DNA of 64,000 nucleotides from Aliidongia dinghuensis. GTDB lineage: Bacteria > Pseudomonadota > Alphaproteobacteria > ATCC43930 > CGMCC-115725. The stretch lies in NCBI RefSeq assembly GCF_014643535.1, contig NZ_BMJQ01000028.1, positions 1 to 64,000 of the forward strand. The letters run 5' to 3'. The notes beneath the pieces were generated by a model that was not told the origin of the DNA, did not search any database, and saw nothing but the letters and a program-made list of their open reading frames with translations. Numbering within the stretch: the first letter of the stretch is position 1; each line of letters opens with the position of its first letter. The position numbers were made by a program, and so were the translations under genes. Shown here one piece after another: positions 15,960 to 24,212 of the stretch.

Positions 15960-16826
15960 TCAGAATTTGTAGAGGACGCCGAGGCCGACCTCGGGCTGCA
16001 GGCGATGCTGGGTCAACGGACTCTGAGCGTCCTTGCCGAGCAGCTCCTTGAGGCTCGCCACGCCGGCCAGGCTCCAATGATCGCTGAGCTCGTAGAAGGC
16101 GGTCATGGACAGGCCGGCATCCTTGGCGCCGGCATTCGCCTTATAAGCGCGGAGCGGATTGCCCAGCGCCGTTGCCCGCGTGGCTTCGGCTTCGGTGACG
16201 CCGAAGAAGGTCTGATTGTACTGCCGATCGGCGAAGGTGACCGACGGCCCGACCGAAAGGCGCAGCTTGGGGATCGGATTGAAGGTATAGCGCGCACCCA
16301 GCGTCGCCTCCGCACCTTTGTCGTTGCCGAGACGGTCCTTGACGTCAAGGTCGAAGCTGAAGGAATGGAACCGGTAGCCGATGAAGGCGCCGGGCGCTAT
16401 GGCCGTGCTGATGTCGGACAGGCCGCGCAGCCGCGGATCATCGCTTGCGGCCCGCGCGCCATCATAACCGAGCGAAATGCCCGCCTCGAGCGGGCCGCGC
16501 GGCAGCAGGTTCACCGCGATGCCGCGGGTGGTCGTGATCGAGACGTGGTCATAGAGCAGGCCTTCGACCTTGATGAAGGGATACGGCGTAACCTTGTCCT
16601 TCTTGGCGCCGTCATAGGCCGGGCCGACGAGGGCCCCGGCGCCGAGTTCGATCGACGTGCCGCGGCCGAGAAACGTCGAGCCGGTCGGGGCCTCGGCATC
16701 GTCGTCATCCGTCTCGGCCCGAACGTCGCTCGCCGTCGCGATGCCGACCAGGCCGATCGCGGTCAGCACGGCAAGATCGATCAGAATCCGTCGGTATCGA
16801 TGTTTTCTCTGGGCATGGCTCTTCAT
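15960..16826 (-). CDS. MipA/OmpV family outer-membrane protein
   Basis: A 288-residue outer-membrane beta-barrel of the MipA/OmpV family. A signal region (about 14-37, ending DVRAE) precedes the family features GTSIELGAGALVGPAYDGAKKDKVTPYPFIKVE and NLLPRGPLEAGISLGYDGAR. The chain ends in an aromatic strand, GLGVLYKF, with the terminal Phe expected by the BAM machinery. Family members have been linked to murein enzyme scaffolding and to antibiotic or metal response. Next to mlaA and opposite a two-component pair, it is probably part of an envelope-stress regulon. Confidence 0.88.
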   Translation of the reverse strand: MKSHAQRKHRYRRILIDLAVLTAIGLVGIATASDVRAETDDDDAEAPTGSTFLGRGTSIELGAGALVGPAYDGAKKDKVTPYPFIKVEGLLYDHVSITTTRGIAVNLLPRGPLEAGISLGYDGARAASDDPRLRGLSDISTAIAPGAFIGYRFHSFSFDLDVKDRLGNDKGAEATLGARYTFNPIPKLRLSVGPSVTFADRQYNQTFFGVTEAEATRATALGNPLRAYKANAGAKDAGLSMTAFYELSDHWSLAGVASLKELLGKDAQSPLTQHRLQPEVGLGVLYKF

Positions 16827-16877
16827 TCGAAACTCTCGCTGGACAGGGGAGATAAGGGAGGGGGTGGTTACGGGCGG

Positions 16878-17720
16878 CTACGGCTGCTGCTCGGGCAGCG
16901 CGGGTGGTTCGGTCGCAGGCGTCGCCGGATGATCGGCGACCTTGCCCTCGCGGCCCTCTTCGACGAATGCCGCCCGGTGCTGGGCCATCAGGCTGCGGAG
17001 GGTTGCGTAATAGTCGAGGGAACTGCGCTCAAGGGAATCGGTCTCCGGCAGCAGCTCGGCCCTGCCGTCGACGACGCCGAGCGCACCGCCCGCGAGGTTG
17101 ATGTCGGACACGGTGCTGCTCGAAATCTGGCTGAGCGGGCTCGCGACGATGCTGGCGACCTGGCCGACCGTGTCACGCACGTTCGACGGGCCGAGCAGCG
17201 GCAATTGCACGGCGGGGCCCGGCCCGATGCCCCAGACGCCGAAGGTCTGGCCGAAATCCGCTGCGTGGCCGGGCAGGCCCCAGTCGGTCGCGACGTCGAA
17301 CAGGCCGGCGCCGCCGAGCGTCGTGTCGAGGACGAAGCGTTGGCCCGTGACCGAGGCGCGGCTGAGATTGCCCTGGAGCAGGTCATTCACCAGCACTTCC
17401 GGCTCATGCAGGTTGGCGACGAAATTGTGCAGGCCGCGGCGGGCGCGCTCGGGCACGTCGTCGAGGTAAGCCTGGGCCGTCGGCTTCAGCACGTGACGGT
17501 CGAGGAACTGGTTGCCGGCGAAGATCGCGCGGTTGACGGATTCGGCCGGATCGTTCGGTTCGTCCGCCAAAGCAGTGTCGCTTGGCGACGGCCTATCGGC
17601 GCAAGCGGCGAGAGTGAGCAAGCCGGCAACGCTCCAGGCGCGGAGAACACCGAGCCTGATGCTGCGCCGTTGCTGCCATTGCGGCGGGTATTGGCTGACA
17701 GATAAGGCAATCAATTTCAT
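16878..17720 (-). CDS. mlaA: MlaA-family outer-membrane lipid asymmetry lipoprotein
   Basis: A 280-residue lipoprotein with a lipobox (LLTLAACADRP, Cys about 40) and the MlaA/VacJ core: NDPAESVNRAIFAGNQFLD, HNFVANLHEPEVLVNDLLQGN, TTLGGAGLFDVATDWGLPGH, DFGQTFGVWGIGPGPAVQLPLLGPSNVRDTVGQ. MlaA removes mislocalised phospholipids from the outer leaflet and passes them to MlaC. No mlaFEDB genes are nearby; an MlaC-like protein is 28 kb away. It is divergent from an OmpR/EnvZ-like pair with repeated motifs in between. No Shine-Dalgarno sequence is evident before ATG 17720, which is preceded by a 31-bp inverted repeat. Confidence 0.93.
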   Translation of the reverse strand: MKLIALSVSQYPPQWQQRRSIRLGVLRAWSVAGLLTLAACADRPSPSDTALADEPNDPAESVNRAIFAGNQFLDRHVLKPTAQAYLDDVPERARRGLHNFVANLHEPEVLVNDLLQGNLSRASVTGQRFVLDTTLGGAGLFDVATDWGLPGHAADFGQTFGVWGIGPGPAVQLPLLGPSNVRDTVGQVASIVASPLSQISSSTVSDINLAGGALGVVDGRAELLPETDSLERSSLDYYATLRSLMAQHRAAFVEEGREGKVADHPATPATEPPALPEQQP

Positions 17721-17724
17721 GGCG

Positions 17725-17755
17725 GTTGCCCATTCCGGTCTCGGGAATTGGCAAC
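17725..17755. repeat. imperfect inverted repeat directly upstream of mlaA
   Basis: GTTGCC at 17725-17730 pairs with GGCAAC at 17750-17755, and ATTCC pairs with GGAAT just inside, with one mismatch between the blocks. It lies 4 bases before the mlaA start codon, in its 5' untranslated region. It could be an operator or an RNA hairpin masking the start; either is inference. Confidence 0.55.
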
Positions 17756-17763
17756 TTAGGTCG

Positions 17764-17793
17764 CGATTCTATCGAGCAGATGTCCGATTCTAT
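17764..17793. promoter_or_regulatory. direct repeat, candidate response-regulator site
   Basis: CGATTCTAT occurs at 17764-17772 and again at 17785-17793, a 21-bp period equal to two helical turns. It lies in the 160-bp space between divergent mlaA and the OmpR-type regulator gene. OmpR-family dimers bind tandem direct repeats, so this is a plausible site for the adjacent regulator. Confidence 0.4.
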
Positions 17794-17880
17794 TCAGCGC
17801 CGACCACATGTGTCAGCCTCGACACAAGACAACGAAATTCAGACATCAAAGTCGCCGAGGTGGTGCGGTATGCTCTGATC

Positions 17881-18606
17881 ATGACCTCAAGCACGCGACT
17901 TCTCATCGTCGACGACGATCCGGACATCCTGTCTTTGTTGACGAAATTCTTCCGCAAACATTCGTTTCTCGTCACGGTCGCCGCCAGTGGCGTGGAAATG
18001 ACCGCGGCGCTCGAACGGAACACGTTCGATCTGGTGATCCTCGATCTCATGCTGCCGGGCGAAGATGGGCTCACCCTGTGCCGGCGGCTGCAGCAGAGCC
18101 ACCGCGTGCCGGTCATCATGCTGACGGCGATGAGCGAGCTTACCGACCGTATCGTCGGGCTCGAAGTCGGTGCCGATGATTATGTGGCGAAGCCGTTCGA
18201 CGCCCGCGAGCTGCTGGCTCGCGTCAAGGCGGTCCTGCGACGAGCCGCAGCACCGGTGCCCCCGGCGGAGAGCATGGCGACCCGCCCGGTGTGGCGCTTC
18301 GCCGGCTGGCGACTGGATCTGGCGCGCCGCGAGCTTCGCTCGGAGCAAAACGACATTCTCATTCCGCTGACCAGCGGAGAGTTCGAGCTGCTGCTGGCGT
18401 TCGTCGAGCATGCCCAGCGCGTGCTGACGCGCGATCAATTGCTGGATCTCGCGCATGGTTCGTCCCACGAAGCCTATGATCGCAGCATCGACCTGCAGGT
18501 GAGCCGCCTTCGCCGCAAACTTGAATCGGATGCCCGCAGTCCCTCGCTCATTCGGACGGTCCGCAACGGCGGCTACATGTTCACGCCGGAGGTCGAACGG
18601 GGATGA
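17881..18606 (+). CDS. OmpR/PhoB-family response regulator
   Basis: A 241-residue two-domain regulator. The receiver domain has the acidic pair in IVDDDPDI, phosphoacceptor Asp55 in LVILDLMLPGEDG and Lys in VAKPFDARELLARVKAVLRR. The C-terminal winged-helix trans_reg_C domain includes LTSGEFELLLAFVEHAQRVLTRDQLLDL and DLQVSRLRRKLE...IRTVRNGGYMF. It overlaps the histidine kinase gene by 4 bases (ATGA). Position opposite mlaA and the mipA-like gene suggests these envelope genes are its targets. Confidence 0.93.
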   Translation: MTSSTRLLIVDDDPDILSLLTKFFRKHSFLVTVAASGVEMTAALERNTFDLVILDLMLPGEDGLTLCRRLQQSHRVPVIMLTAMSELTDRIVGLEVGADDYVAKPFDARELLARVKAVLRRAAAPVPPAESMATRPVWRFAGWRLDLARRELRSEQNDILIPLTSGEFELLLAFVEHAQRVLTRDQLLDLAHGSSHEAYDRSIDLQVSRLRRKLESDARSPSLIRTVRNGGYMFTPEVERG

Positions 18607-19976
18607 CGTTGCCGTTCGGCATCCGCGACACGCTCGCGCGGCGGCTCTCTCTCACCATCATGCTGGCCGTCGCAGGCACGCTGGCGCTCAACCTGCTGCT
18701 GAACCTGCTGCTCGGCAACCTTGGCCGGCCGCCGCTCGACCGGAGCGGCCTGCTCGAACAGGCCGCCAGCATCTTTCGGATGATCCAGGCAGCACCGGTA
18801 TCGCTCCGGCCGGCGCTCACCACGGCCGCGGCGACATCGGCGTACCAGGTCGACTGGTACGAAAGCGCGTCGCCGGTATCGGCGATGCTGCGCACTGGAG
18901 CGAGCGCGCCTGAATCCGAGTGGGCGGAGGTAGCAGCCAACCTGATCGGCGTCCCCGATCGTCGGATCGTGATCTTCAGGGCCGACGATCCGGAAGCCGT
19001 CACGCCTGGCTTGCACTACGGCCGGGCCAGCGATCCGGGTGCCTATTTCCTGGGGATCGTGCTCGACGACCAGAGTTCGCTCGTCTTCACCGCCCTGCAC
19101 AGGAGTTGGGGCATGAGGCGAAAGGACCGGATCATCATCATTTGCGCCATCCTGGCGGCGTCGACGATCGCCGTCTCGGCGATCGTTGGGCGACAGCTCG
19201 CTGCGCCGATGAAGCGCTTCGCCGCTGCGGCGCGGCGCTTCGGCACGGATCCCAAGGCGCCGCCACTCGCCGAGGCGGGGCCGGCCGAGTTTCGCACGGC
19301 GATTGGCGCGTTCAACGCCATGCAGGCCCAGATCGCGCGCTTCGTCAGCGACCGGACGGAGATGCTGGCGGCGATTTCCCATGATCTGCGTACGCCGCTG
19401 ACCCGGATGCGGTTGCGCGGGGAATTCATCGAAGACGAGGAGCAGCAGCGGCGTCTGTTCCAGGACGTCGACGAAATGCAGACCATGATCGACGAAGTGC
19501 TGGCGTTCTTCAGGGACAATGCATCCGAGGAGCGGTCGACGAATTTCGATCTGGCCGAGCTGCTACGGACCATCATCGACGACTTCGCCGATCAGGGGCT
19601 GGAGGTTCCTTATGACGGACCGGGCCATGTCGTCTATTTCGGCCGGCCTTTCGCGTTGAAACGCGCCTTTACGAACCTGATCGACAATGCGGTGCGCTAC
19701 GCAACCGCCCCGTCGGTCGAACTTCACCAGGCCGCCCAATCCCTCGTCGTCAGCGTGATCGACCAAGGGTGCGGCATTCCGCCGGATCAGCTGACCAAGG
19801 TCTTCGCCCCCTTCTATCGCCTGGAGCCCTCCCGCAACCGCTCGACCGGCGGCTACGGCCTGGGGTTGAGCGCGGCGCGTACGATCATCCGCGGCCATGG
19901 CGGCGATCTTGAGCTGCGCAACCGAGCAACCGGCGGGTTGGCTGCGATCTCGACCCTGCCGCAGCATGCCGCCTAG
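18603..19976 (+). CDS. EnvZ-like membrane sensor histidine kinase
   Basis: A 457-residue kinase. It has transmembrane segments at about 15-37 and 176-196 around a periplasmic sensor of about 135 residues. A HAMP segment and a HisKA domain follow, with His260 in AAISHDLRTPLTRMRLR. The HATPase domain (NLIDNAVRYA, DQGCGIPP, GYGLGLSAARTIIRGHGG) completes it. Translationally coupled to the preceding regulator and almost certainly its cognate kinase. The sensed signal is not evident. Confidence 0.93.
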   Translation: MTLPFGIRDTLARRLSLTIMLAVAGTLALNLLLNLLLGNLGRPPLDRSGLLEQAASIFRMIQAAPVSLRPALTTAAATSAYQVDWYESASPVSAMLRTGASAPESEWAEVAANLIGVPDRRIVIFRADDPEAVTPGLHYGRASDPGAYFLGIVLDDQSSLVFTALHRSWGMRRKDRIIIICAILAASTIAVSAIVGRQLAAPMKRFAAAARRFGTDPKAPPLAEAGPAEFRTAIGAFNAMQAQIARFVSDRTEMLAAISHDLRTPLTRMRLRGEFIEDEEQQRRLFQDVDEMQTMIDEVLAFFRDNASEERSTNFDLAELLRTIIDDFADQGLEVPYDGPGHVVYFGRPFALKRAFTNLIDNAVRYATAPSVELHQAAQSLVVSVIDQGCGIPPDQLTKVFAPFYRLEPSRNRSTGGYGLGLSAARTIIRGHGGDLELRNRATGGLAAISTLPQHAA

Positions 19977-20117
19977 CGACCTTTTGCCGCCACCCCGCGC
20001 ACGGGAGCCATGCACGGACCACTTGAACGGAACGTGCGGGGCAGGGGTTCGCCTCGGGTATCGTCGTGCAGCCTTCGTTTCGGCGGGCGGTTCTGGCCGC
20101 CCGGACGGACATCCTTG

Positions 20118-20169
20118 TGGCGACTTCGGATGGCGACTTCGGATGGCGACTTCGGATGGCGACTTCGGA
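20118..20169. repeat. 13-bp x4 perfect tandem repeat
   Basis: The unit tggcgacttcgga occurs four times without any mismatch (20118-20130, 20131-20143, 20144-20156, 20157-20169). It ends 28 bases before the start of the COG4705-like membrane protein gene. As 13 is not a multiple of three, gain or loss of units would shift any frame read across it and change promoter or leader spacing. Confidence 0.95.
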
Positions 20170-20197
20170 CCGGGCATCGATGAGGGAACAGAGGCCG

Positions 20198-20983
20198 ATG
20201 GACGATTTTCACAAGCACACCGCCTTCAGCAAGGTGCCGGAGGTGACGCTCGCCTTCTGGATCATCAAGATCGCGGCGACGACGCTCGGCGAGACCGGCG
20301 GCGACACCGTCACCATGACGCTCGACTGGGGCTATCTCGTCGGCACGCTGCTGTTCCTGGCCCTGCTGGTGGCTCTCGTCGCAGCCCAGATCCTGGCTAC
20401 GCGTTTCCAGCCGTTCCTCTATTGGGCGACCATCGTCGCGTCCACGACGTTCGGCACCACGATGGCCGATTTCGCCGATCGCTCGCTCGGCATCGGCTAT
20501 ACCGGCGGCTCGTCGTTGCTGCTCGTCTCCCTGCTCATCGTGCTCGGGCTCTGGTACCGCGCGGAGGGCACGATCTCCGTAAACACGGTATCGACGCCCC
20601 GGGTCGAGGCCTTCTACTGGGCCGCCATCACCTTCTCGCAGACGCTCGGCACCGCGCTTGGCGACTGGGCGGCCGACACGGACAAGCTGGGCTATGGCGG
20701 CGGCGCGCTGGCGTTTTCCGGCGCAATCGCGGTCATCGCGGCGCTCTATTACTGGACGCAGGTCTCGCGCGTGCTGCTGTTCTGGGCCGCCTTCATCCTG
20801 ACGCGGCCGCTCGGCGCCACGGTCGGCGACCTGCTCGACAAGCCGGTGAGCGACGGCGGCATGGCGCTCAGCCGGCCGCTCGCCTCGGCCGTGATCGCGG
20901 CCTTCATCCTGCTCTGCCTCATGGTGCTGCCGCAGCGCGCCGGCCAGCATCCCGGCCGCCCGGTCTCGACGTTCGGCGACTGA
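20198..20983 (+). CDS. COG4705-like polytopic membrane protein
   Basis: A 261-residue integral membrane protein with about seven hydrophobic helices. It contains three copies of a related motif pairing small residues with Asp/Thr: KIAATTLGETGGDTVTMTL, STTFGTTMADFADRSLGIGY and SQTLGTALGDWAADTDKLGYGGG, with a shorter fourth, TRPLGATVGDLLDKP. This internal repetition is typical of COG4705-type uncharacterised membrane proteins. Function unknown. ATG 20198 has GAGG 3 bases upstream; ATG 20180 is an alternative six codons earlier. A tandem repeat lies immediately upstream. Confidence 0.75.
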   Translation: MDDFHKHTAFSKVPEVTLAFWIIKIAATTLGETGGDTVTMTLDWGYLVGTLLFLALLVALVAAQILATRFQPFLYWATIVASTTFGTTMADFADRSLGIGYTGGSSLLLVSLLIVLGLWYRAEGTISVNTVSTPRVEAFYWAAITFSQTLGTALGDWAADTDKLGYGGGALAFSGAIAVIAALYYWTQVSRVLLFWAAFILTRPLGATVGDLLDKPVSDGGMALSRPLASAVIAAFILLCLMVLPQRAGQHPGRPVSTFGD

Positions 20984-21158
20984 GCCGGACGGGCGGCCGA
21001 CGCTTCGGCCTCGACGAAGCGCATCCTGGACGAAAGCCAATTTTTGTACCTTGACTTCTGGTTGAGTTGAGGAAGAGCTTTCGTGGCGTCAACCAGAGAG
21101 GGCGTGCCGCCCCTCTGGGACACTTCGGTTGAAACTCATCAACACGAGGGACGCCATC

Positions 21159-21722
21159 ATGCGTGGATGCTTAGTGCGAATTGGCACCGCGATAGGAGCC
21201 TTTGTCCTGATTATCCTATCGATGCCGGCAGCAGCGCAGACCAACGTCACGACGCTGACACTCAGTGACCTGAAAAGCCTGTTCGTGACCCAGAAGCAGT
21301 ATTTCGTGCTCGACGACGAGCAGTCCGCTACGTCGCCTTCGTACAATCACCTGCACATCACGCAACTTGATACCACGACCGGCGCCTTTGAGGGCGCGAT
21401 CTACGTGCCGCTCGTGCCGACCTATGACGTGCCGAACACAGTGGTGCCGGTGACCGGCAAGATCACGCTGACCCAGGAGGGGCTCAGCAACGTCTCGCCG
21501 TTCGGCTATTACTACACGATCAGCTTCTCGTGGCAGTATTCGCCGAACGCATGCGAGCTTCAGACCGCTAACTATTCCGGCGCCATCATGTTCCTGGGCT
21601 ATGACGGCAGCGGGAAGATGCGCGGGACGATCGGCGGCATGGTCAGCAACAACTATGGCGCCTGTACCCTTGGCAGCTGGACCCTGGGGCCGGTGCCGTT
21701 CTCGGGCCAGTTGACGAAATAG
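21159..21722 (+). CDS. exported hypothetical protein
   Basis: A 187-residue protein with a clear Sec signal peptide (MRGCLVRIGTAIGAFVLIIL...AAAQ, cleavage near residue 27). The mature part is rich in Thr, Ser, Tyr and Gly and looks mainly beta-stranded (YYYTISFSWQYSPNACELQTANYSGAIMFLGYDGSGKMRGTIGG), with two cysteines (CELQ and GACTLG) that could form a disulfide. I do not recognise the family. ATG 21159 is preceded by GAGGG at 21146-21150; a TTG at 21129 in frame is less likely. Confidence 0.6.
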   Translation: MRGCLVRIGTAIGAFVLIILSMPAAAQTNVTTLTLSDLKSLFVTQKQYFVLDDEQSATSPSYNHLHITQLDTTTGAFEGAIYVPLVPTYDVPNTVVPVTGKITLTQEGLSNVSPFGYYYTISFSWQYSPNACELQTANYSGAIMFLGYDGSGKMRGTIGGMVSNNYGACTLGSWTLGPVPFSGQLTK

Positions 21723-21737
21723 CGGAAGCGCCTTCCG
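21723..21737 (+). terminator. short hairpin directly after the exported protein gene
   Basis: CGGAAG-CGC-CTTCCG forms a 6-bp stem with a 3-base loop, starting the base after the stop codon. No T-tract follows, so termination is uncertain. Confidence 0.35.
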
Positions 21738-21761
21738 GCGACGCGCGGTCTCGCCGACAAG

Positions 21762-21782
21762 GGCGCTGTCTCGGACAGCGCC
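21762..21782. terminator. strong 9-bp hairpin, terminator-like without T-tract
   Basis: GGCGCTGTC-TCG-GACAGCGCC is a perfect 9-bp stem with a 3-base loop, 40 bases after the exported-protein stop. It lacks a T-run on either side. It may block a 3' exonuclease or assist termination. Confidence 0.4.
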
Positions 21783-21944
21783 GCCCAGCGCGCCCATCCC
21801 GCCGGCCAAAATCGTTTCGGGCGGTGCTATGATACCAAAAATGCCACAGCTGCGACGCGGCATGAAATTGCAGGCTGCGCCGTTAACATCTTGAAACGGG
21901 CGGGCGTTCTGCAACGGCCCGGGCACAGGTAAGGATCTCGTCTT

Positions 21945-22256
21945 ATGTCGCGCTTCTATGGTCGAGCCGCTCTTTCCGTGGCAATGACGATCGTCTTCTT
22001 GTTCGGTGCGTCCGCAACCGCGCGGGCCGATCACGGTGATCATGATGACTGGGATCATGACGGCCGGCACGAGCACCATGACCACGGCGAACACCGTGGC
22101 TGGTACAAGCACCACGATCACGACGGGCCGGACGTCTATTACGCCCCGCCGCCGGTCTACGTGGCGCCCGCACCGCCGCCGCCCGTCGTCGTTGCACCGG
22201 CGCCGGTCTATGTCCCGCCGTCGGTCAATATCGTCGTCCCGCTGCACATTCACTAA
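21945..22256 (+). CDS. small exported His/Asp-rich, Pro-rich protein
   Basis: A 103-residue protein with a signal peptide (about 1-29, ending ATARA). The mature N-terminus is packed with His and Asp (DHGDHDDWDHDGRHEHHDHGE), a composition suited to binding Zn, Ni or Cu. A Pro/Val/Tyr-rich tail follows (YYAPPPVYVAPAPPPPVVVAP). It is probably a periplasmic or surface metal-binding or intrinsically disordered protein; no enzyme motif is present. AAGGAT lies upstream of the ATG. It is the second of four small exported proteins in a row. Confidence 0.65.
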   Translation: MSRFYGRAALSVAMTIVFLFGASATARADHGDHDDWDHDGRHEHHDHGEHRGWYKHHDHDGPDVYYAPPPVYVAPAPPPPVVVAPAPVYVPPSVNIVVPLHIH

Positions 22257-22358
22257 TCGGTCAGCCCGCTGATGCGGGTGGGCCACCGACAAGCTGTGCG
22301 CGCATCAGGTCCGGTTAGACCGCGGCGCGATAAATCAGCGGCTTTGAAGGGTGCTGCC

Positions 22359-23063
22359 ATGTCCAGAATGTCCCGGTATGTGGTAATCGGCGTTCTGACC
22401 GCGGTCGCGGCGGCCGCCTCGACCCATCGCCCCAACATCCTCTTCGGAACGGCGCCTGCCTTTGCGCATGGTGGTGGCGGCGACGGTGGTGGCGGAGGGG
22501 GCGGAGGCGGAGGTGGTGGCGCCGGCGGCGGTGGAAATGGCGGCGGTGGAAACGGTGGCGACCACGGTGGCGGTGATGGCCATGGTGGCGGCGACGGACA
22601 TGGTGGTGGCGAGGGGCATGGTGGCGAGGGCCGTGGCGGCGGGATTGGCATAGACGCCGACGGGGGCCATGGTCGCGGCATCGGCGAAGCCGATCATGCC
22701 GATGGGCATGGTCTCGGCGGCCACGGTCCCAATGGCCATGGTTTAGGCGCGACCGCCTCGTCGCTCGGTGCGCTCAATGCGGCTCATGCCTCGCATACGG
22801 CGATGGCGCACGCGGCACCAGGGTCCGAGGTCGGCAAGATCGCGGCCTACGCGAACGCCATCAATGCCGTCAACACAGCGAGAACGGTGGCCGAGCGTGA
22901 TCAGGCGATCACGAATGCGGCGGCGGCATTGGCAGCGGCTTCGAACAAGGGCATCTCGACCACGACCGTGAACGCGGTCAACGATCGGCTCGGCATCAGT
23001 GTTGCCCCCGCGGCGGCAATCGCTATCGCCGGCCAGGCATCGGCGATACAGACAGGACGATGA
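22359..23063 (+). CDS. exported Gly/His-rich repeat protein
   Basis: A 234-residue protein with a signal peptide (about 1-36, ending APAFA). The mature part starts with a poly-Gly run and imperfect repeats of the type GGGDGHGGGDGHGGGEGHGGEG, then GHG-containing spacers, then a helical Ala-rich domain (YANAINAVNTARTVAERDQAITNAAAALAAASNKG). The Gly/His region is low complexity and could bind metal or form an extended coat. GAAGGG at 22346-22351 precedes ATG 22359. Function is unknown. Confidence 0.6.
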   Translation: MSRMSRYVVIGVLTAVAAAASTHRPNILFGTAPAFAHGGGGDGGGGGGGGGGGGAGGGGNGGGGNGGDHGGGDGHGGGDGHGGGEGHGGEGRGGGIGIDADGGHGRGIGEADHADGHGLGGHGPNGHGLGATASSLGALNAAHASHTAMAHAAPGSEVGKIAAYANAINAVNTARTVAERDQAITNAAAALAAASNKGISTTTVNAVNDRLGISVAPAAAIAIAGQASAIQTGR

Positions 23064-23139
23064 GCGTGGGCAGGCCAGTCCGGCGGCTGTCTTCCGATGG
23101 CTGTCTTCGGTCGCCGGATTCGAGCCGGGACTGCGGGGC

Positions 23140-23562
23140 ATGATCAAGGGCGCGCTCGTGTTGCCGCTCGCGCTCGCCTTCCTGAACGGATGCTCCAGCC
23201 TTCCGGACTGGATCGCCCCGGCCTCGACCCAGGCCCCGGCGGCGAGCAAGTCAGCGGCACCACCGCGTCAGGTCGCGAGCGTCGCGAACAGCGTCGACAA
23301 TCCGACTCAGAACCAGTTGATGAGCCTGCCGAAACGCCAGCAAGCGGCGATCCTGGCGGAGGCGGTCGGGCATGGCTGCCAGGGCGTCTCGCCCTACTTC
23401 ATGGGCATCGGGGATGACGGCAGCGCCATCTGGAGCATTCGCTGCGCGCGCGGCCATGCCTGGGCCGTCTCGATCAGCCCTGGTCCTGCGGGCGACACCA
23501 CGGTGAAGCGCTGCACGAGCTTTGCGGCCGAGACGCATCTTTCCTGCTTCAGCAAGTTCTAG
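23140..23562 (+). CDS. small lipoprotein, hypothetical
   Basis: A 140-residue protein with a lipoprotein signal (MIKGALVLPLALAFLNGCSS, lipobox Cys 18). A Pro/Ala linker leads to a compact C-terminal domain containing four cysteines (HGCQGV, IRCARGH, KRCTSF, LSCFSKF), probably two disulfides. It has the look of small periplasmic domains such as GDDGSAIWSIRCARGHAWAVSI. It ends the four-gene run of exported proteins and is convergent with the TetR gene. The frame stays open upstream to 22999, but the ATG at 23140 fits the signal peptide. Confidence 0.6.
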   Translation: MIKGALVLPLALAFLNGCSSLPDWIAPASTQAPAASKSAAPPRQVASVANSVDNPTQNQLMSLPKRQQAAILAEAVGHGCQGVSPYFMGIGDDGSAIWSIRCARGHAWAVSISPGPAGDTTVKRCTSFAAETHLSCFSKF

Positions 23563-23587
23563 CCTGCCATGAAGCGCCGCGGCCGCA

Positions 23588-24187
23588 TCAGCCGCGGGGC
23601 GGCGCCTCGCCGCGGGCTTGCAGCCCGTCGACGAACACGTCGACCATGCGCAGCACGCCCGATTGCCAGCCGGGCCGGTCGTGCATGTAGCAGATGCCGA
23701 CGAATGTCCGGAGCAGGTCCTCGGGGCTGATGTCGGCCCGGATCTCGCCGGCGGCGATCGCCCGGTCCAACAGCATGCCGACGGCCTTGGTCAGACGGTC
23801 GAAGGAATAGGCGGTAAGTTCCGAGGGCTTGTGCGCAGCCAGCGCTAATGCCGCGGACATGCCCTTCTTCGTGGCGATGAACTCGACGTTCGATCTCAGC
23901 CAGCGGCGCAGGGCGTCCGTCGGCCCGGCTTCCGCTTTCAGTTGCTCGGCGAGCTCGGCCAGATGGTCGACCTCGCGCCGGTAGACGGCTTCAAAGAGCG
24001 CCTCGCGGGTCGGGAAATGCCGGTAGAGCGTACCGATGCCGACGCCGGCGTGACGGGCGACGGCCTCGAGGCTCGCTTCCGGGCCGCCGGTGCTGAAGAC
24101 GGCCTTCGCGGCTTCCAGCACGCGTTCGCGATTACGCACGGCATCGGCCCGCGGTTTCCGGGCGCTTTCTGCGGATGGGGTGCCCAT
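23588..24187 (-). CDS. TetR/AcrR-family transcriptional regulator
   Basis: A 199-residue TetR-type repressor. The N-terminal DNA-binding domain is clear (ADAVRNRERVLEAAKAVFSTGG, then VARHAGVGIGTLYRHFPTREALFEAVYRREV). The ligand domain includes LDRAIAAGEIRADISPEDLLRTFVGICY, seen in regulators of the TetR_C group. It is divergent from the aldehyde oxidoreductase operon, with a perfect 17-bp palindrome in the shared intergenic region, so it most likely represses that operon, with an aldehyde or related compound as inducer. Confidence 0.9.
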   Translation of the reverse strand: MGTPSAESARKPRADAVRNRERVLEAAKAVFSTGGPEASLEAVARHAGVGIGTLYRHFPTREALFEAVYRREVDHLAELAEQLKAEAGPTDALRRWLRSNVEFIATKKGMSAALALAAHKPSELTAYSFDRLTKAVGMLLDRAIAAGEIRADISPEDLLRTFVGICYMHDRPGWQSGVLRMVDVFVDGLQARGEAPPRG

Positions 24188-24212
24188 GGGCGCTCTTCGG
24201 TCGTCCTGCCTC

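Noticed and set aside
22483-22640. GGTGGC-rich region as a CRISPR or satellite array
   Set aside because: It is an irregular Gly/His-coding low-complexity stretch inside an exported protein, without uniform repeats or spacers.
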